Shown here in pieces: positions 16,088 to 24,334 of a stretch of DNA of 64,000 nucleotides. Source of the stretch: DASWNP01 sp036399175 (GTDB lineage: Bacteria; Acidobacteriota; Blastocatellia; Pyrinomonadales; Pyrinomonadaceae); assembly GCA_036399175.1 (NCBI GenBank), contig DASWNP010000063.1, positions 1 to 64,000 of the forward strand. Direction: 5' to 3'. How positions within the stretch are numbered: the stretch's first letter is position 1; each line of letters starts with the position of its first letter. The notes beneath the pieces were generated by a model that searched no databases, was not told the origin of the DNA, and worked only from the letters and a program-made list of their open reading frames with translations. Both the position numbers and the translations under genes were made by a program.

Positions 16088-18976
16088 TTATTCCTCGTCT
16101 TTTGGCAGACGGTGGTGCTGCAATTCGGCGACGCCCGACGCGGCCTCAACCGGCAGTTGATTGAGAAACAGCGACGAGCCGACGGAAGAGACGGCAGAAG
16201 GCGGCACGGTCGCTGCGCCCCTCGACCCCTGCGTCGCGGCTGCTGCGGCTGCTGCAACTCTCGGAGCTTCGGCGATAGGCTCTCTCGTCGCCGCCGCCAT
16301 CGTCTCCAGCGCGAAGGTCTCCGCGCCCGCCAGCCCGCCCGTCTCCGGCATGACCTCTCTTGTCTCTGGCACGACTTCCGTCGTCTCCGTCGCGTCGCCG
16401 CTCGTCGCTTCCGCCGCGCGCTCCGTCTCTCTCTGTTCGACTAGCGCGCCGACGAGTGTAGACATCGCGGCGGCGCATTCCGCGAAGGCGCGCAACGCGA
16501 AGAGAAGCGCGACCGTAGCGAGCACGAAGCCGACCATCCAAGCCCCGTCGAGCGCGGCCAGCACAGGCAGGACGACGAAGAGCAGCCATATCGCCAGAAC
16601 TCTCTGCGAAGACCTCGGCCGCGCGCGGAAACGCGCGAGCTGTTTTCCTCCGCCGTGCTCTTCCGTCATCATCTGCACGCGCACGGAGCCGAGCATCCCT
16701 CCGCGCACTTCCAAGTCCCAGGCATCGAAGTCGCCGCCGCGCAGCACGCACGCGCCCGCCCCGCGCAAGCTCTCCTCCAACGTGCGAAGGCGCTCGTCGG
16801 CCTCGTGCCAGGTCTCGCTCCAAATCGTCTCGGTGCGCGCCGCAGGCCACACGAGGCCGCTCGTGCCTCGACGCCGCCAGGGCGTCAGCCCGAAGCGGAT
16901 GCGTCCGCGCAGTCGCGCCAGAGGCTGCATCAGGTGAAAGAGAGCCGTCAAAGCATGAAGCTTGAAATGCTCAAGGCGCGTCGCGGGTCGGCTCGTGAAG
17001 TGCGCTTTCCTCGTGCTCGAGACGGCCTGTAGCAGCAGCGCGCCGAGGGCGAAGACGAGCGTCGGCAGAGCGACGAGGAGAGGCGTCCACCACAGCCCCA
17101 GCAGAGAGACGAACACGAGCGCCGCGATGACCAGATACCATTCCGGCATCAACGGCAGCGAGACGAGCGTGCCCGGCGCGGGCTCGTATATCGACTGGAA
17201 GAGGCCGCTCCCCCAAGTGCCCTGATAGATTCTGCTCCGGCTCGACAGAAGCGCCTGCGTCAGCCCCTTGCCGTAGAGTCGCCCCGTCCACGTCAGATGC
17301 CCGGCCACGTTGTACTTCTCCGGCCACTTCTCTTCCAGAAGCGCCTCGGCCTTGCCGTAGCCCTGCTGCTGTTTCCAATACATCCCGACCGAGTTGCGAC
17401 GGTGATGCCAGACCATCGCCGCCGGGCTGAAGCCGAGCGTCCCGCATTCCTGCTCGATGCGCCAGCAGAGGTCAACGTCGTCGCCCGCCTGTCGATAGAC
17501 AGGGTCGCAGCCGCCGACCTTCAAGAGCGCCTCGCGGCGGAAAGCCATGTTGCAGCCCGGAATGTGCTCGGCCTCTTCGTCGGACAGGAGCACATGGACG
17601 GGGCCGCCCGGCGCGTTCGCCACGCAGTCGGCTATCCAGCCGTCGCCCGCCGGAGCGATGTTCGGGCCGCCGACTCCGGCGTGCTTCGTCCGCATGAAAG
17701 TGTTGGCGAGATACTGTAGCCAGTGCGGGTCGGGGCGGGCGTCGTCGTCCGTGTAGGCGACAATCTCTCCGGTCGCGGCCAGCATGCCGGTGTTGCGCGC
17801 AGAGGAAAGTCCTCGATTCTCCGTGCTGATTAAACGCGCCGGATACTCGCTCACGATAGCAGCCGTATCGTCCGTCGAGCCGTCGTCGACGACGATGACC
17901 TCGAAGTTCGGATACTCGACGCGAAGCAAGCCCTCCATGCAGTCGCGTATCACGCGCCCGCCGTTGTAGCTGCACACGACGACGGAGATGGGCGGCCACT
18001 CGGTATCCTTCGGAAACGGCACGTCCTCGAAAGCGCGGCTCACCGAAGCGAGCGCTTGTTTGGGCTCGCGCTCGCGCGTCACGAGCCCGAAATCCCAATC
18101 TTCGATGTCGAAGCCGCCGCGCCACCATTCGTCAGTCCACGCGAAGACGAAAGCTCCCGCGCAGCCGCGCTCGAAGACGGTGCGAATCTGCCAGGAGAGA
18201 ACTTCCGCCTGCTTCTCTTCGCCGTTGCGGCGACTGTCTAAACCAATCTCGGCCATCACGAGCGGACGGTCGCCCGCGAGGTTTTGCAGCCTTGAGAGGT
18301 ATGCTTCCAGACGGTCTTGCGTTTCGAGGTAGACGTTGAAGCAGACGAAATCGACGAAGCCGAGTTGCAGGTATTCGGTCGAAGGATAGTTGACGTAAGT
18401 GACTAACCCCTCCGGGTCTTCCTCTTTGACGGCCTTGTAGAGCTTCCGTAGAAAACGCTCGACGCGCTCGCGCCCCGTCCAGCGCACGACGGGCGCGGGT
18501 ATCTCGTTGCCGATGGTGTAGCACAGTATCGACGGATGCCCCGCGCACTCGCGCACCATCTCGCGCACGCGCCGCTCGATGTCGCGCCCGCGCCCGCGCT
18601 CGTCAAGAAACGCGACGTGCTGCTCCCAGGGCAAGCCCACCATCACGTAGAGCCGGTGGCGCGCGGCGGCATCGAGCAGCCAGCGCGGCGGCACGGTGTA
18701 GGTTCTGACGGCGTTGATTCCCGCCTCGCGCATCGAGGCGAAGTCGCGCTCGACCACCTCCGGCGAGCCGTACTGCGTGCCGTCTTCCGAGGGTCGGAAA
18801 GTGCCGTAGGTGACGCCGCGAACGTAGAGCTTCTCTTCGCCGACAAAGAGGAATTTGCCTGCGACGTGCGGACGCGGGGAGACGTTCTTTTCCGTCGTCG
18901 GGGTAAGCGTCGGGGATTCGGTAAACATGATTTCGGGGTGAAAATTGCGACAAGCGCCCTCTGCGACCTTCGACAT
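16088..18976 (-). CDS. GH2-like TIM-barrel domain fused to GT2 glycosyltransferase and membrane segments
   Basis: This 962-residue protein combines two enzyme types. Residues about 45-320 form a glycoside hydrolase 2-like barrel with the acid/base glutamate in YTIGNEIPA (E158) and a candidate nucleophile in MAEIGLD (E243). Residues about 327-600 are a GT2 domain with VVVCSYNGG, VVDDGSTDDT and the metal-binding TDDDARPD (410-412). Hydrophobic segments follow at about 625-675 and 790-840, then a low-complexity Ala/Glu/Thr tail. It may both build and trim a polysaccharide at the membrane. It is the first gene of the minus-strand cluster, with a long gap upstream. Confidence 0.85.
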   Translation of the reverse strand: MSKVAEGACRNFHPEIMFTESPTLTPTTEKNVSPRPHVAGKFLFVGEEKLYVRGVTYGTFRPSEDGTQYGSPEVVERDFASMREAGINAVRTYTVPPRWLLDAAARHRLYVMVGLPWEQHVAFLDERGRGRDIERRVREMVRECAGHPSILCYTIGNEIPAPVVRWTGRERVERFLRKLYKAVKEEDPEGLVTYVNYPSTEYLQLGFVDFVCFNVYLETQDRLEAYLSRLQNLAGDRPLVMAEIGLDSRRNGEEKQAEVLSWQIRTVFERGCAGAFVFAWTDEWWRGGFDIEDWDFGLVTREREPKQALASVSRAFEDVPFPKDTEWPPISVVVCSYNGGRVIRDCMEGLLRVEYPNFEVIVVDDGSTDDTAAIVSEYPARLISTENRGLSSARNTGMLAATGEIVAYTDDDARPDPHWLQYLANTFMRTKHAGVGGPNIAPAGDGWIADCVANAPGGPVHVLLSDEEAEHIPGCNMAFRREALLKVGGCDPVYRQAGDDVDLCWRIEQECGTLGFSPAAMVWHHRRNSVGMYWKQQQGYGKAEALLEEKWPEKYNVAGHLTWTGRLYGKGLTQALLSSRSRIYQGTWGSGLFQSIYEPAPGTLVSLPLMPEWYLVIAALVFVSLLGLWWTPLLVALPTLVFALGALLLQAVSSTRKAHFTSRPATRLEHFKLHALTALFHLMQPLARLRGRIRFGLTPWRRRGTSGLVWPAARTETIWSETWHEADERLRTLEESLRGAGACVLRGGDFDAWDLEVRGGMLGSVRVQMMTEEHGGGKQLARFRARPRSSQRVLAIWLLFVVLPVLAALDGAWMVGFVLATVALLFALRAFAECAAAMSTLVGALVEQRETERAAEATSGDATETTEVVPETREVMPETGGLAGAETFALETMAAATREPIAEAPRVAAAAAAATQGSRGAATVPPSAVSSVGSSLFLNQLPVEAASGVAELQHHRLPKDEE

Positions 18977-19652
18977 CTCTGCTTGTGCGTTGAGCTTGAA
19001 AGAAGCGCTCGGGTTTGCGAGCGGGCTAGGGTCGGCGAGAAACGCTTGAACGCGGGGCGGGGCTCCTATCAGGGTTTATGAACGACATAAATTCATTCGT
19101 TTAGATTTGAGCCGAGGAGGTTTCGCGTCCTTCGACCCTGCGGGGATGAGCTTTAAGCCTCAAGACGCGAAAGTGCGGCCACATGAGTTCGCCAACGAAG
19201 GAGCGCGTCGGCTACCGCACGTCGCCCAGTGGACTACCTTCCCTTTCAAATCAAGCGGCGGAAACTCTCCGAAGCTTTCGCCGATTCGCTTAAAACCACG
19301 ATGCTACAGCGGGAGAAAATTTGTTCTCCGGCAGACCCGGACGAAACGACTCCGAAGCGAGCTTTTCAGCACGACATCTCTTTCTTCGCTGGGTCGTCTG
19401 GGTGCTTTAAGTAAGAGCGGGGCTCTGAAGTGATTCGAGCAAAACTCCCTGCAACAAAACTTTCTTCGTAGTGAGCGCAGCGTATCGTTACTGCCGACAA
19501 AAGTCAAATTCCTCGACGTTAAAATACTATTACAACCAGCCCTTCTATGAAGCCTTCACCTCGACAAAGTCGCAACGCTCGGCCGACCCTCTCGCAGCCT
19601 CTTTCCAGCTCCTCTAAAACCGAGCGGATGCTGCGAAGCCTGCCGTATCTGT
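18977..19652. other. 676-base non-coding gap upstream of the glycan cluster
   Basis: No convincing gene is seen: short frames here have no start signal or recognisable content. The composition is less GC-rich than its surroundings. On the minus strand TTGACT (19507-19502) lies 17 bases from TACGCT (19484-19479), a weak possible promoter for the glycan cluster. No RNA gene is recognised. Confidence 0.4.
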
Positions 19653-21407
19653 TCAAACAGCCTCTTCCTCCGGCGTCTCGCCGCCGTCGCGCGCGACGAG
19701 CTTGCTGACGGTTTCGAGCGTGTCTATCTCTTCGACGCTCTTGTCAGTGCGCAGGCGCAGGATGCGCGGGAAGCGAAGGGCGTAGCCGCTCTTGTGTCGC
19801 TTCGATTCCTGCACGCGGTCGAAGGTCACTTCGAGGATGATTCGCGGCTCGACGAGGCGGACGCGCCCGTGCGCGAACTCCTGCAAAGTGTGTGCGCGAA
19901 ACCACTCGGTCAGCTCCAGAAGCTCTGCGTCGGTCAGACCGGAATATGCCTTGCCGACGTTGAGCAGCTCGCCGTCTTCTGCCGAGCGACGGACGGCGAA
20001 GGTGTAATCCGAGAGCAGGTGGCGTCGCCTGCCGTTTCCGACCTCGACCGAGGTCACAACTACGTCGAGCGTAGCGAGCGCGCGTTTGAGTTTCAGCCAT
20101 TCGCGCCCGCGCTTGCCCGGCTTGTAGGAGGCGCGGGGGTCTTTAATCATCAAGCCCTCGTTGCCGCGTGCGCGCGCCGCATCGAACTCGTCGTCGAGCG
20201 CCGCAGCCGTCTCCATTCTCTTCGCCTCCGAGAGACGCACCGTCGAGGCTGCGCCGCCGCGCAAGAGACTTTCGAGCACGCGCCGGCGCTCCCTGAGCGG
20301 CTCGTCAATCAGAACTTTGCCGCCCGCGTAGAGCAAATCATAGGCGACGAAGACGACGGGCGTCGAAGAGAGCAAATCTTCTCCGACGGTCTTTCGTCCC
20401 AGACGCTTCTGCAACTCGGCGAAGGGCAGAATCGTCGCGCCGCGCGCCGGAACTATCTCGCCGTCGAAGAGCGCATCCGTGCCCACTTGAAGAAGCGGCT
20501 CGATTAGCTCGGGGAAACGATGAGTCACTTCGTCGAGCGTGCGAGTGTAGAGCGCGACGCGCCCTGCGGCGACGTGAGCCTGCGCGCGTATGCCGTCGAA
20601 CTTGTCTTCGACGTAGAACTCTTCGGGCATCGTGCGCGCGACATCCGAGAGGTCTTCGGCGGCGGTGGCGAGCATGAACTTAAGCGGATGAAAAAGTCGC
20701 ATCCCGACGCCGCGCAACTCGTCGCGGCGCGCGCGCACGGCTGTCTCGCCGATGTCGCCCGTCAGCATGTTGACCTGCGCCACTGCCGACAACTCACGCC
20801 CGAAGGCACGCGCGATGGAATCCTCGACTAAGCCCTCCTTCAAGCCGATGCGCAAATCTCCGACCAGAATTTTTACCAGGTACTTCGCTTCAAGCGGCGA
20901 CGCACGCCGCAGGGTTTCGACCAGCAGCGCCTTCTTGTTCTTTGTCCCGCGCGTCTCGCTCAGACGCTCGACCAGCCGCTCCGTCTCCGTCAGCGTAAAG
21001 CTCGGCGCTTGCGGCGGCGTCTCTCGCGCGGCCTCGCTTAAAGCTTCGTAGGCGACCTCGCCCGCGTCGCCCAGGCGCACGTAACGCGGGCGCAGGTTTT
21101 CGACCTCGAAGCCGGTCACTTCGCTCAGGGCTTCGCGCAGGACGCTCGTGCCGACGTTGGTCGTGCGCGCGTCGTTCAAGGCGAACTGGTGTCCGGCGAA
21201 GTAGCGAGCGGCGCGCGTCAAATCGGCGTCGTCAAGCTGCTGGAAGTAAGCGCCGAGCAGCGCGGCCTTCTCAAGCTTCTTAGTCGTCGCCGCCACAGCT
21301 TCAGCCGTCTCGGCGAAACGCGTGAGCGTCCCGCCCGTCGCGCCTGCGCTCTCGCCGCCGGCGGCCTTCCGTTCCTTCCCCGCAGATGTTTTTTTCGTTC
21401 GTGCCAT
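19653..21407 (-). CDS. ATP-dependent DNA ligase
   Basis: This 584-residue ligase, of the archaeal/LigB-like type, seals nicks using ATP. The nucleotidyltransferase lysine is K269 in EDKFDGIRAQ. Other motifs are DGEIVPARG, FVAYDLLYAGG, NEGLMIKDP and REWLKLKRA. An N-terminal DNA-binding region precedes it and an OB-fold domain follows, ending near SGYALRFPRILRLRTDK. The first 25 residues are Lys/Ala/Gly-rich and probably disordered. The ATG at 21407 lies 2 nt past the BtuF-like gene, so the two are co-transcribed. It probably supplements the NAD-dependent LigA in repair. Confidence 0.93.
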   Translation of the reverse strand: MARTKKTSAGKERKAAGGESAGATGGTLTRFAETAEAVAATTKKLEKAALLGAYFQQLDDADLTRAARYFAGHQFALNDARTTNVGTSVLREALSEVTGFEVENLRPRYVRLGDAGEVAYEALSEAARETPPQAPSFTLTETERLVERLSETRGTKNKKALLVETLRRASPLEAKYLVKILVGDLRIGLKEGLVEDSIARAFGRELSAVAQVNMLTGDIGETAVRARRDELRGVGMRLFHPLKFMLATAAEDLSDVARTMPEEFYVEDKFDGIRAQAHVAAGRVALYTRTLDEVTHRFPELIEPLLQVGTDALFDGEIVPARGATILPFAELQKRLGRKTVGEDLLSSTPVVFVAYDLLYAGGKVLIDEPLRERRRVLESLLRGGAASTVRLSEAKRMETAAALDDEFDAARARGNEGLMIKDPRASYKPGKRGREWLKLKRALATLDVVVTSVEVGNGRRRHLLSDYTFAVRRSAEDGELLNVGKAYSGLTDAELLELTEWFRAHTLQEFAHGRVRLVEPRIILEVTFDRVQESKRHKSGYALRFPRILRLRTDKSVEEIDTLETVSKLVARDGGETPEEEAV

Positions 21408-21409
21408 AT

Positions 21410-22360
21410 TCAGACGATTAACAGCTTCGCATCGACCCTCAAGGCATCCTCGACGCGCGGCTCGCCGAAGATTTCAGGATGAAGTATGCGCGCCAGTATC
21501 TCCGCGCCATCGACGACGCGCGGCCCCGGACGGCTGAAGTAGGATGTCGCATCGAGCGTCCAGACCTCGCCTTTGCGGACGGCGGGAAGCTCCTGAAATC
21601 CTTCGGGCAGACGCGCATGCGGAAGCGCCCTGAGCACATCTTCCTTGTAGAAGCCGCAGGGGATGAGGACGACGACTTCGGGCGCATAGACGCTTATCTC
21701 ACGCGCGGTAGTTTGAACCGAGGGCTGACCGGCGCGACCGAAAGTGTGGTCGCCGCCCGCGAGAGCGACCTGTTCGGGAACCCAGTGGCCGGGCGCGAAA
21801 GGCGGATCAAGCCATTCGAGCATGAGCGTGCGCGGGCGTCGTTCCACGTCGGCGAGGGCGGCGGCCAGCGCGTCGATGCGCGCGGCGAGCGCATTGATTA
21901 CTCTCTCTGCCTCCGCTTCTCTTCCCACGAGCGCGCCGACGGTTCGGATGTTGGCGAGGATGTCTGTGATGGTGTTCGGCTCAAGCGAGAGAACGCGCAC
22001 GTCCGTCTCGGAGATGCGCGCGGCGGCCTGCTCGACCGTCTTGTAGCTGACGGCGCACACGTCGCAAAGCTCTTGGGTGAGAATCAGGTCGGGCTTGAGC
22101 GAGCGAAGCAATTCTTCGTCGAGATTGTAGATAGAGCCGTGCCCGTCGAGCTGCGAGCGAACGGCGTGGTCTATCTCGGCGCTCGTCATTGTCTCATGCG
22201 AGATGCGGCTGGCCGTGAGCTTCGGCAGGCGTGCGACCGAAGGCGGGTAGTCGCATTCGTGCGTCACGCCGACGAGCGCGTCTTCGAGGCCGAGCGCGCA
22301 GACAATCTCGGTGGCCGAGGGCAGAAGCGAAACGATGCGCGGCGTCTTCGAGCTGTTCAT
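21410..22360 (-). CDS. BtuF-like cobalamin-binding protein
   Basis: This 316-residue protein has the periplasmic-binding-protein fold of the BtuF/FepB type: IVSLLPSATEIVCALG at the start, VGVTHECDYP, DLILTQELCDVCAVS and a closing EVVVLIPCGFY/GEVWTLDATSYFSRPGP. Proteins of this group bind cobalamin or related corrinoids. No signal peptide is visible, so this copy may be cytoplasmic. No permease or ATPase gene is adjacent, and no B12 riboswitch sequence is seen in the 300 bases upstream. A role in scavenging is uncertain. Confidence 0.8.
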   Translation of the reverse strand: MNSSKTPRIVSLLPSATEIVCALGLEDALVGVTHECDYPPSVARLPKLTASRISHETMTSAEIDHAVRSQLDGHGSIYNLDEELLRSLKPDLILTQELCDVCAVSYKTVEQAAARISETDVRVLSLEPNTITDILANIRTVGALVGREAEAERVINALAARIDALAAALADVERRPRTLMLEWLDPPFAPGHWVPEQVALAGGDHTFGRAGQPSVQTTAREISVYAPEVVVLIPCGFYKEDVLRALPHARLPEGFQELPAVRKGEVWTLDATSYFSRPGPRVVDGAEILARILHPEIFGEPRVEDALRVDAKLLIV

Positions 22361-22663
22361 GTACGGCTCCGGTTCGTTCGGTGATGCTGCTTTCAGAGGT
22401 TTGCCAGACGGGCATCGGCGCTGTCAAGCGAAGGAAGTCGAAGGAAGGCGAAGGAAGGCATCGGGCGTCGATTTCAACGCGCGGCAGCGCAGCCGCCATC
22501 GACGCGCTCGTCGGCAGCCTTCGAGCAGACGAGCGCGGCGACGTTTCAAGCCTTCCGCAAGCTCGCTTCCCTCCTGCCTTCTGCTTTTGCAGGCGACGCG
22601 CTACAATCGCGGCTGTTCCTGTCAACATCGACGCAGAAGACGAAAAAGTAGGAGACCCCTAAG
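22361..22663. other. 303-base divergent intergenic region
   Basis: This region separates the minus-strand BtuF-like gene from the plus-strand nitroreductase. It contains GAAGGAAG/CGAAGGAAGGC words near 22430-22460 and CCTTCC/CCTTCTGC near 22550-22585, which could be an imperfect, decayed hairpin. TACAAT at 22602-22607 is a possible -10 for the nitroreductase, but no good -35 is seen. Confidence 0.4.
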
Positions 22664-23356
22664 ATGCAGGACAAGCCGACGAATCTGCCGACTACGCAAA
22701 CGGGCGGCCAGCCTCTCAAGCCCATCACCGAGACGATTATCGAACGCCGCGCCACGATTCACTTCAAGCCCGAAGAGCAGGTGCCCGACGACGTGCTCAA
22801 CGCCATCCTGACGCTCGGAGCGCAGGCTCCGTCGGGTTATAATTTTCAGCCCTGGCGCTTCATCGTCGTGCGCGACGCCGAGAACAAGCGGCGGCTTCAA
22901 AGTGTGGCATTCAACCAGCCGAAGATTGCCGAAGCGCCGGTGGTGATTATCGCCTTCGGGATGCGCGAGCAGTGGAAGCAGACGGCCGAAGAGGTTTTTC
23001 GTGAAGGAGCGGCGCGCGGGGCGGGCAACCCGGCGACCGTCGAGCAGGCCATGCAGGGCGCAATCGGTTTCGTCTCCAGCATGTCGCCCGAGATGTGGCT
23101 CAACCGCCACACGATGATAGCCTTGACGACGATGATGCTCGCCGCCGAAGCTTACGGCTTCGACACCGCGCCGATGGAGGGCTTCGACCCCGCAGGCATC
23201 AAACGCGAGTTCGGATTGCCCGACGAGGCCGAAGTCGTCGCCCTGCTCGCCATCGGTCGAGGCGTCGAGCCCGACAAGCCCTACACCGGACGCTTCCCCC
23301 TCGAACGCATCGTCTTCAGCGAACGCTACGGTCAACAGTGGAAAGAAAATAAGTAA
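22664..23356 (+). CDS. Nitroreductase family protein
   Basis: This 230-residue FMN-dependent oxidoreductase of the nitroreductase fold would reduce nitro compounds, quinones or flavins with NAD(P)H. The FMN-binding stretches are IIERRATIHFKPEE, GAQAPSGYNFQPWRFIVV and the later GFDTAPMEGFDPAGIKREFG. AGGAGA precedes the ATG at 22664. The stop codon is the TAA inside the first word of hairpin H6. No partner gene indicates the substrate. Confidence 0.92.
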   Translation: MQDKPTNLPTTQTGGQPLKPITETIIERRATIHFKPEEQVPDDVLNAILTLGAQAPSGYNFQPWRFIVVRDAENKRRLQSVAFNQPKIAEAPVVIIAFGMREQWKQTAEEVFREGAARGAGNPATVEQAMQGAIGFVSSMSPEMWLNRHTMIALTTMMLAAEAYGFDTAPMEGFDPAGIKREFGLPDEAEVVALLAIGRGVEPDKPYTGRFPLERIVFSERYGQQWKENK

Positions 23357-23428
23357 TGAGTAATGAGTAATGAGTTGATGAGAGAAATGCTTTTTGTCTT
23401 CTCACTCATCACTCATCACTCATTACTT
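23351..23428. repeat. Intergenic hairpin H6 (word GAGTAATGAGTAAT)
   Basis: Left arm 23351-23386 pairs with 23399-23428; three copies of AATGAGT on the left face CTCATCA/CTCATTA copies on the right, with a loop near AAATGCTTTTTG. The nitroreductase stop lies in the left arm and the VOC gene starts 18 nt after the right arm. Confidence 0.92.
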
Positions 23429-23445
23429 AATTGACGGAGTCGAGC

Positions 23446-23814
23446 ATGGAAAAACGTGTCGAAGGTGTGATGGATCACATCGCGGTGGAGTCGGAGGATT
23501 TGCGGCGCGACGTGAGCGAGTACGAGCGTCTGGGCTTCAGCGTCGAGACGATGTACGACGATTGGGCGATGCTGCGCGACGCGCGCGGCTTCGGCATCGC
23601 GCTGCTGCCGCCCGGCTCGAAGCACCCGCCGCACTTCGGCCTCCGCGTCGAGACGCGCGAGCAGCTTGAAGAGGCCGCCCGCCGCGAGAATCGCCCCATC
23701 AAAGAACACCGCGACCGCTCCGTCTCCTTCTACACGAAAGGCGTCGGCGGTCGCGCCGTCGAAGTGATTTACTATCCGCCCGACTACACCGGACTCGTGA
23801 ATCGTGAATCGTAA
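23446..23814 (+). CDS. VOC (glyoxalase/bleomycin-resistance) family protein
   Basis: This 122-residue single-domain vicinal oxygen chelate protein begins VMDHIAVESEDLRRDVSEYE, which fits the first beta-alpha-beta unit, and has HFGLRVETREQLEEAARREN in the second half. Such domains bind metal and act as lyases, isomerases or dioxygenases, or sequester drugs. I chose the ATG at 23446, which has GGAG 7 nt before it. The C-terminal VNRES is encoded by the left arm of hairpin H7, so these last residues are repeat-derived. Substrate unknown. Confidence 0.85.
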   Translation: MEKRVEGVMDHIAVESEDLRRDVSEYERLGFSVETMYDDWAMLRDARGFGIALLPPGSKHPPHFGLRVETREQLEEAARRENRPIKEHRDRSVSFYTKGVGGRAVEVIYYPPDYTGLVNRES

Positions 23815-23870
23815 ATCGTCAATAGTGAAAGACGGTTTTAACTATTCACGATTTACGATTCACGATTTAC
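23796..23870. repeat. Intergenic hairpin H7 (word GTGAATCGTGAATC)
   Basis: Left arm 23796-23827 (CGTGAATCGTGAATCGTAAA and on) pairs with 23840-23870 (AACTATTCACGATTTACG and on). The left arm encodes the last five residues and the stop of the VOC gene. tatA starts 18 nt beyond the right arm. Confidence 0.92.
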
Positions 23871-23888
23871 TGCTTTTAGGTTTTTATT

Positions 23889-24293
23889 GTGCTTCTATTC
23901 GTCTTCGAGTTTTTGGGAACGACCGAGCTAATCGTCATTCTGCTGGTGGCGCTGATGCTGTTCGGGCCGCGCAGGCTGCCGGAGATAGGGCGGACGGTGG
24001 GCAAGAGTCTGGCCGAGTTCAAGCGTGCGACCGACGATTTCAAGCGGACTTGGGAGCGCGAGGTCGAGCTGGATAAGATTGAGCGCGAGATGCGGCTCGA
24101 AGGGGAGCTGAGCAGTATTCCGGCGACGACGACGCCTTCGGAAACGGACGCGCCCGCGACAGAGCACGAGGAGGAGGAGGAGCAGCAGCGAACGATTGCT
24201 CGCGGCTCAAGGGCTCGACAGTCCGCCGACTCTGCCGTCGCAGAAGATGCTTCCGAGGCGTCGCCTCGCTTGAGCAGAGTCGAAGAGACTTAG
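23889..24293 (+). CDS. tatA: Twin-arginine translocase subunit TatA/TatB
   Basis: This 134-residue protein has the TatA/B plan: a short N-terminal transmembrane helix (FLGTTELIVILLVALMLFGP), the hinge GPRRLPEIGRTVG, an amphipathic helix (KSLAEFKRATDDFKRTWERE) and an acidic, low-complexity tail with a run of glutamates. It forms the Tat protein-conducting complex with the TatC encoded 42 nt downstream. Start is a GTG at 23889 with only a weak Shine-Dalgarno, close to hairpin H7. The long tail could indicate a TatB-type role; no second tatA is seen here. Confidence 0.9.
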   Translation: MLLFVFEFLGTTELIVILLVALMLFGPRRLPEIGRTVGKSLAEFKRATDDFKRTWEREVELDKIEREMRLEGELSSIPATTTPSETDAPATEHEEEEEQQRTIARGSRARQSADSAVAEDASEASPRLSRVEET

Positions 24294-24334
24294 ACACCAG
24301 AAGCTTAGAAATTGAGACTGCAAACTTTTCCGCG

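Noticed and set aside
19107..19433. A 108-codon plus-strand frame in the gap before the ligase gene
   Set aside because: No ribosome binding site, no recognisable domain and a compositional mix unlike neighbouring proteins.
22361..22663. Cobalamin riboswitch before the BtuF-like gene
   Set aside because: I looked for the B12-box consensus on the minus strand and did not find it.
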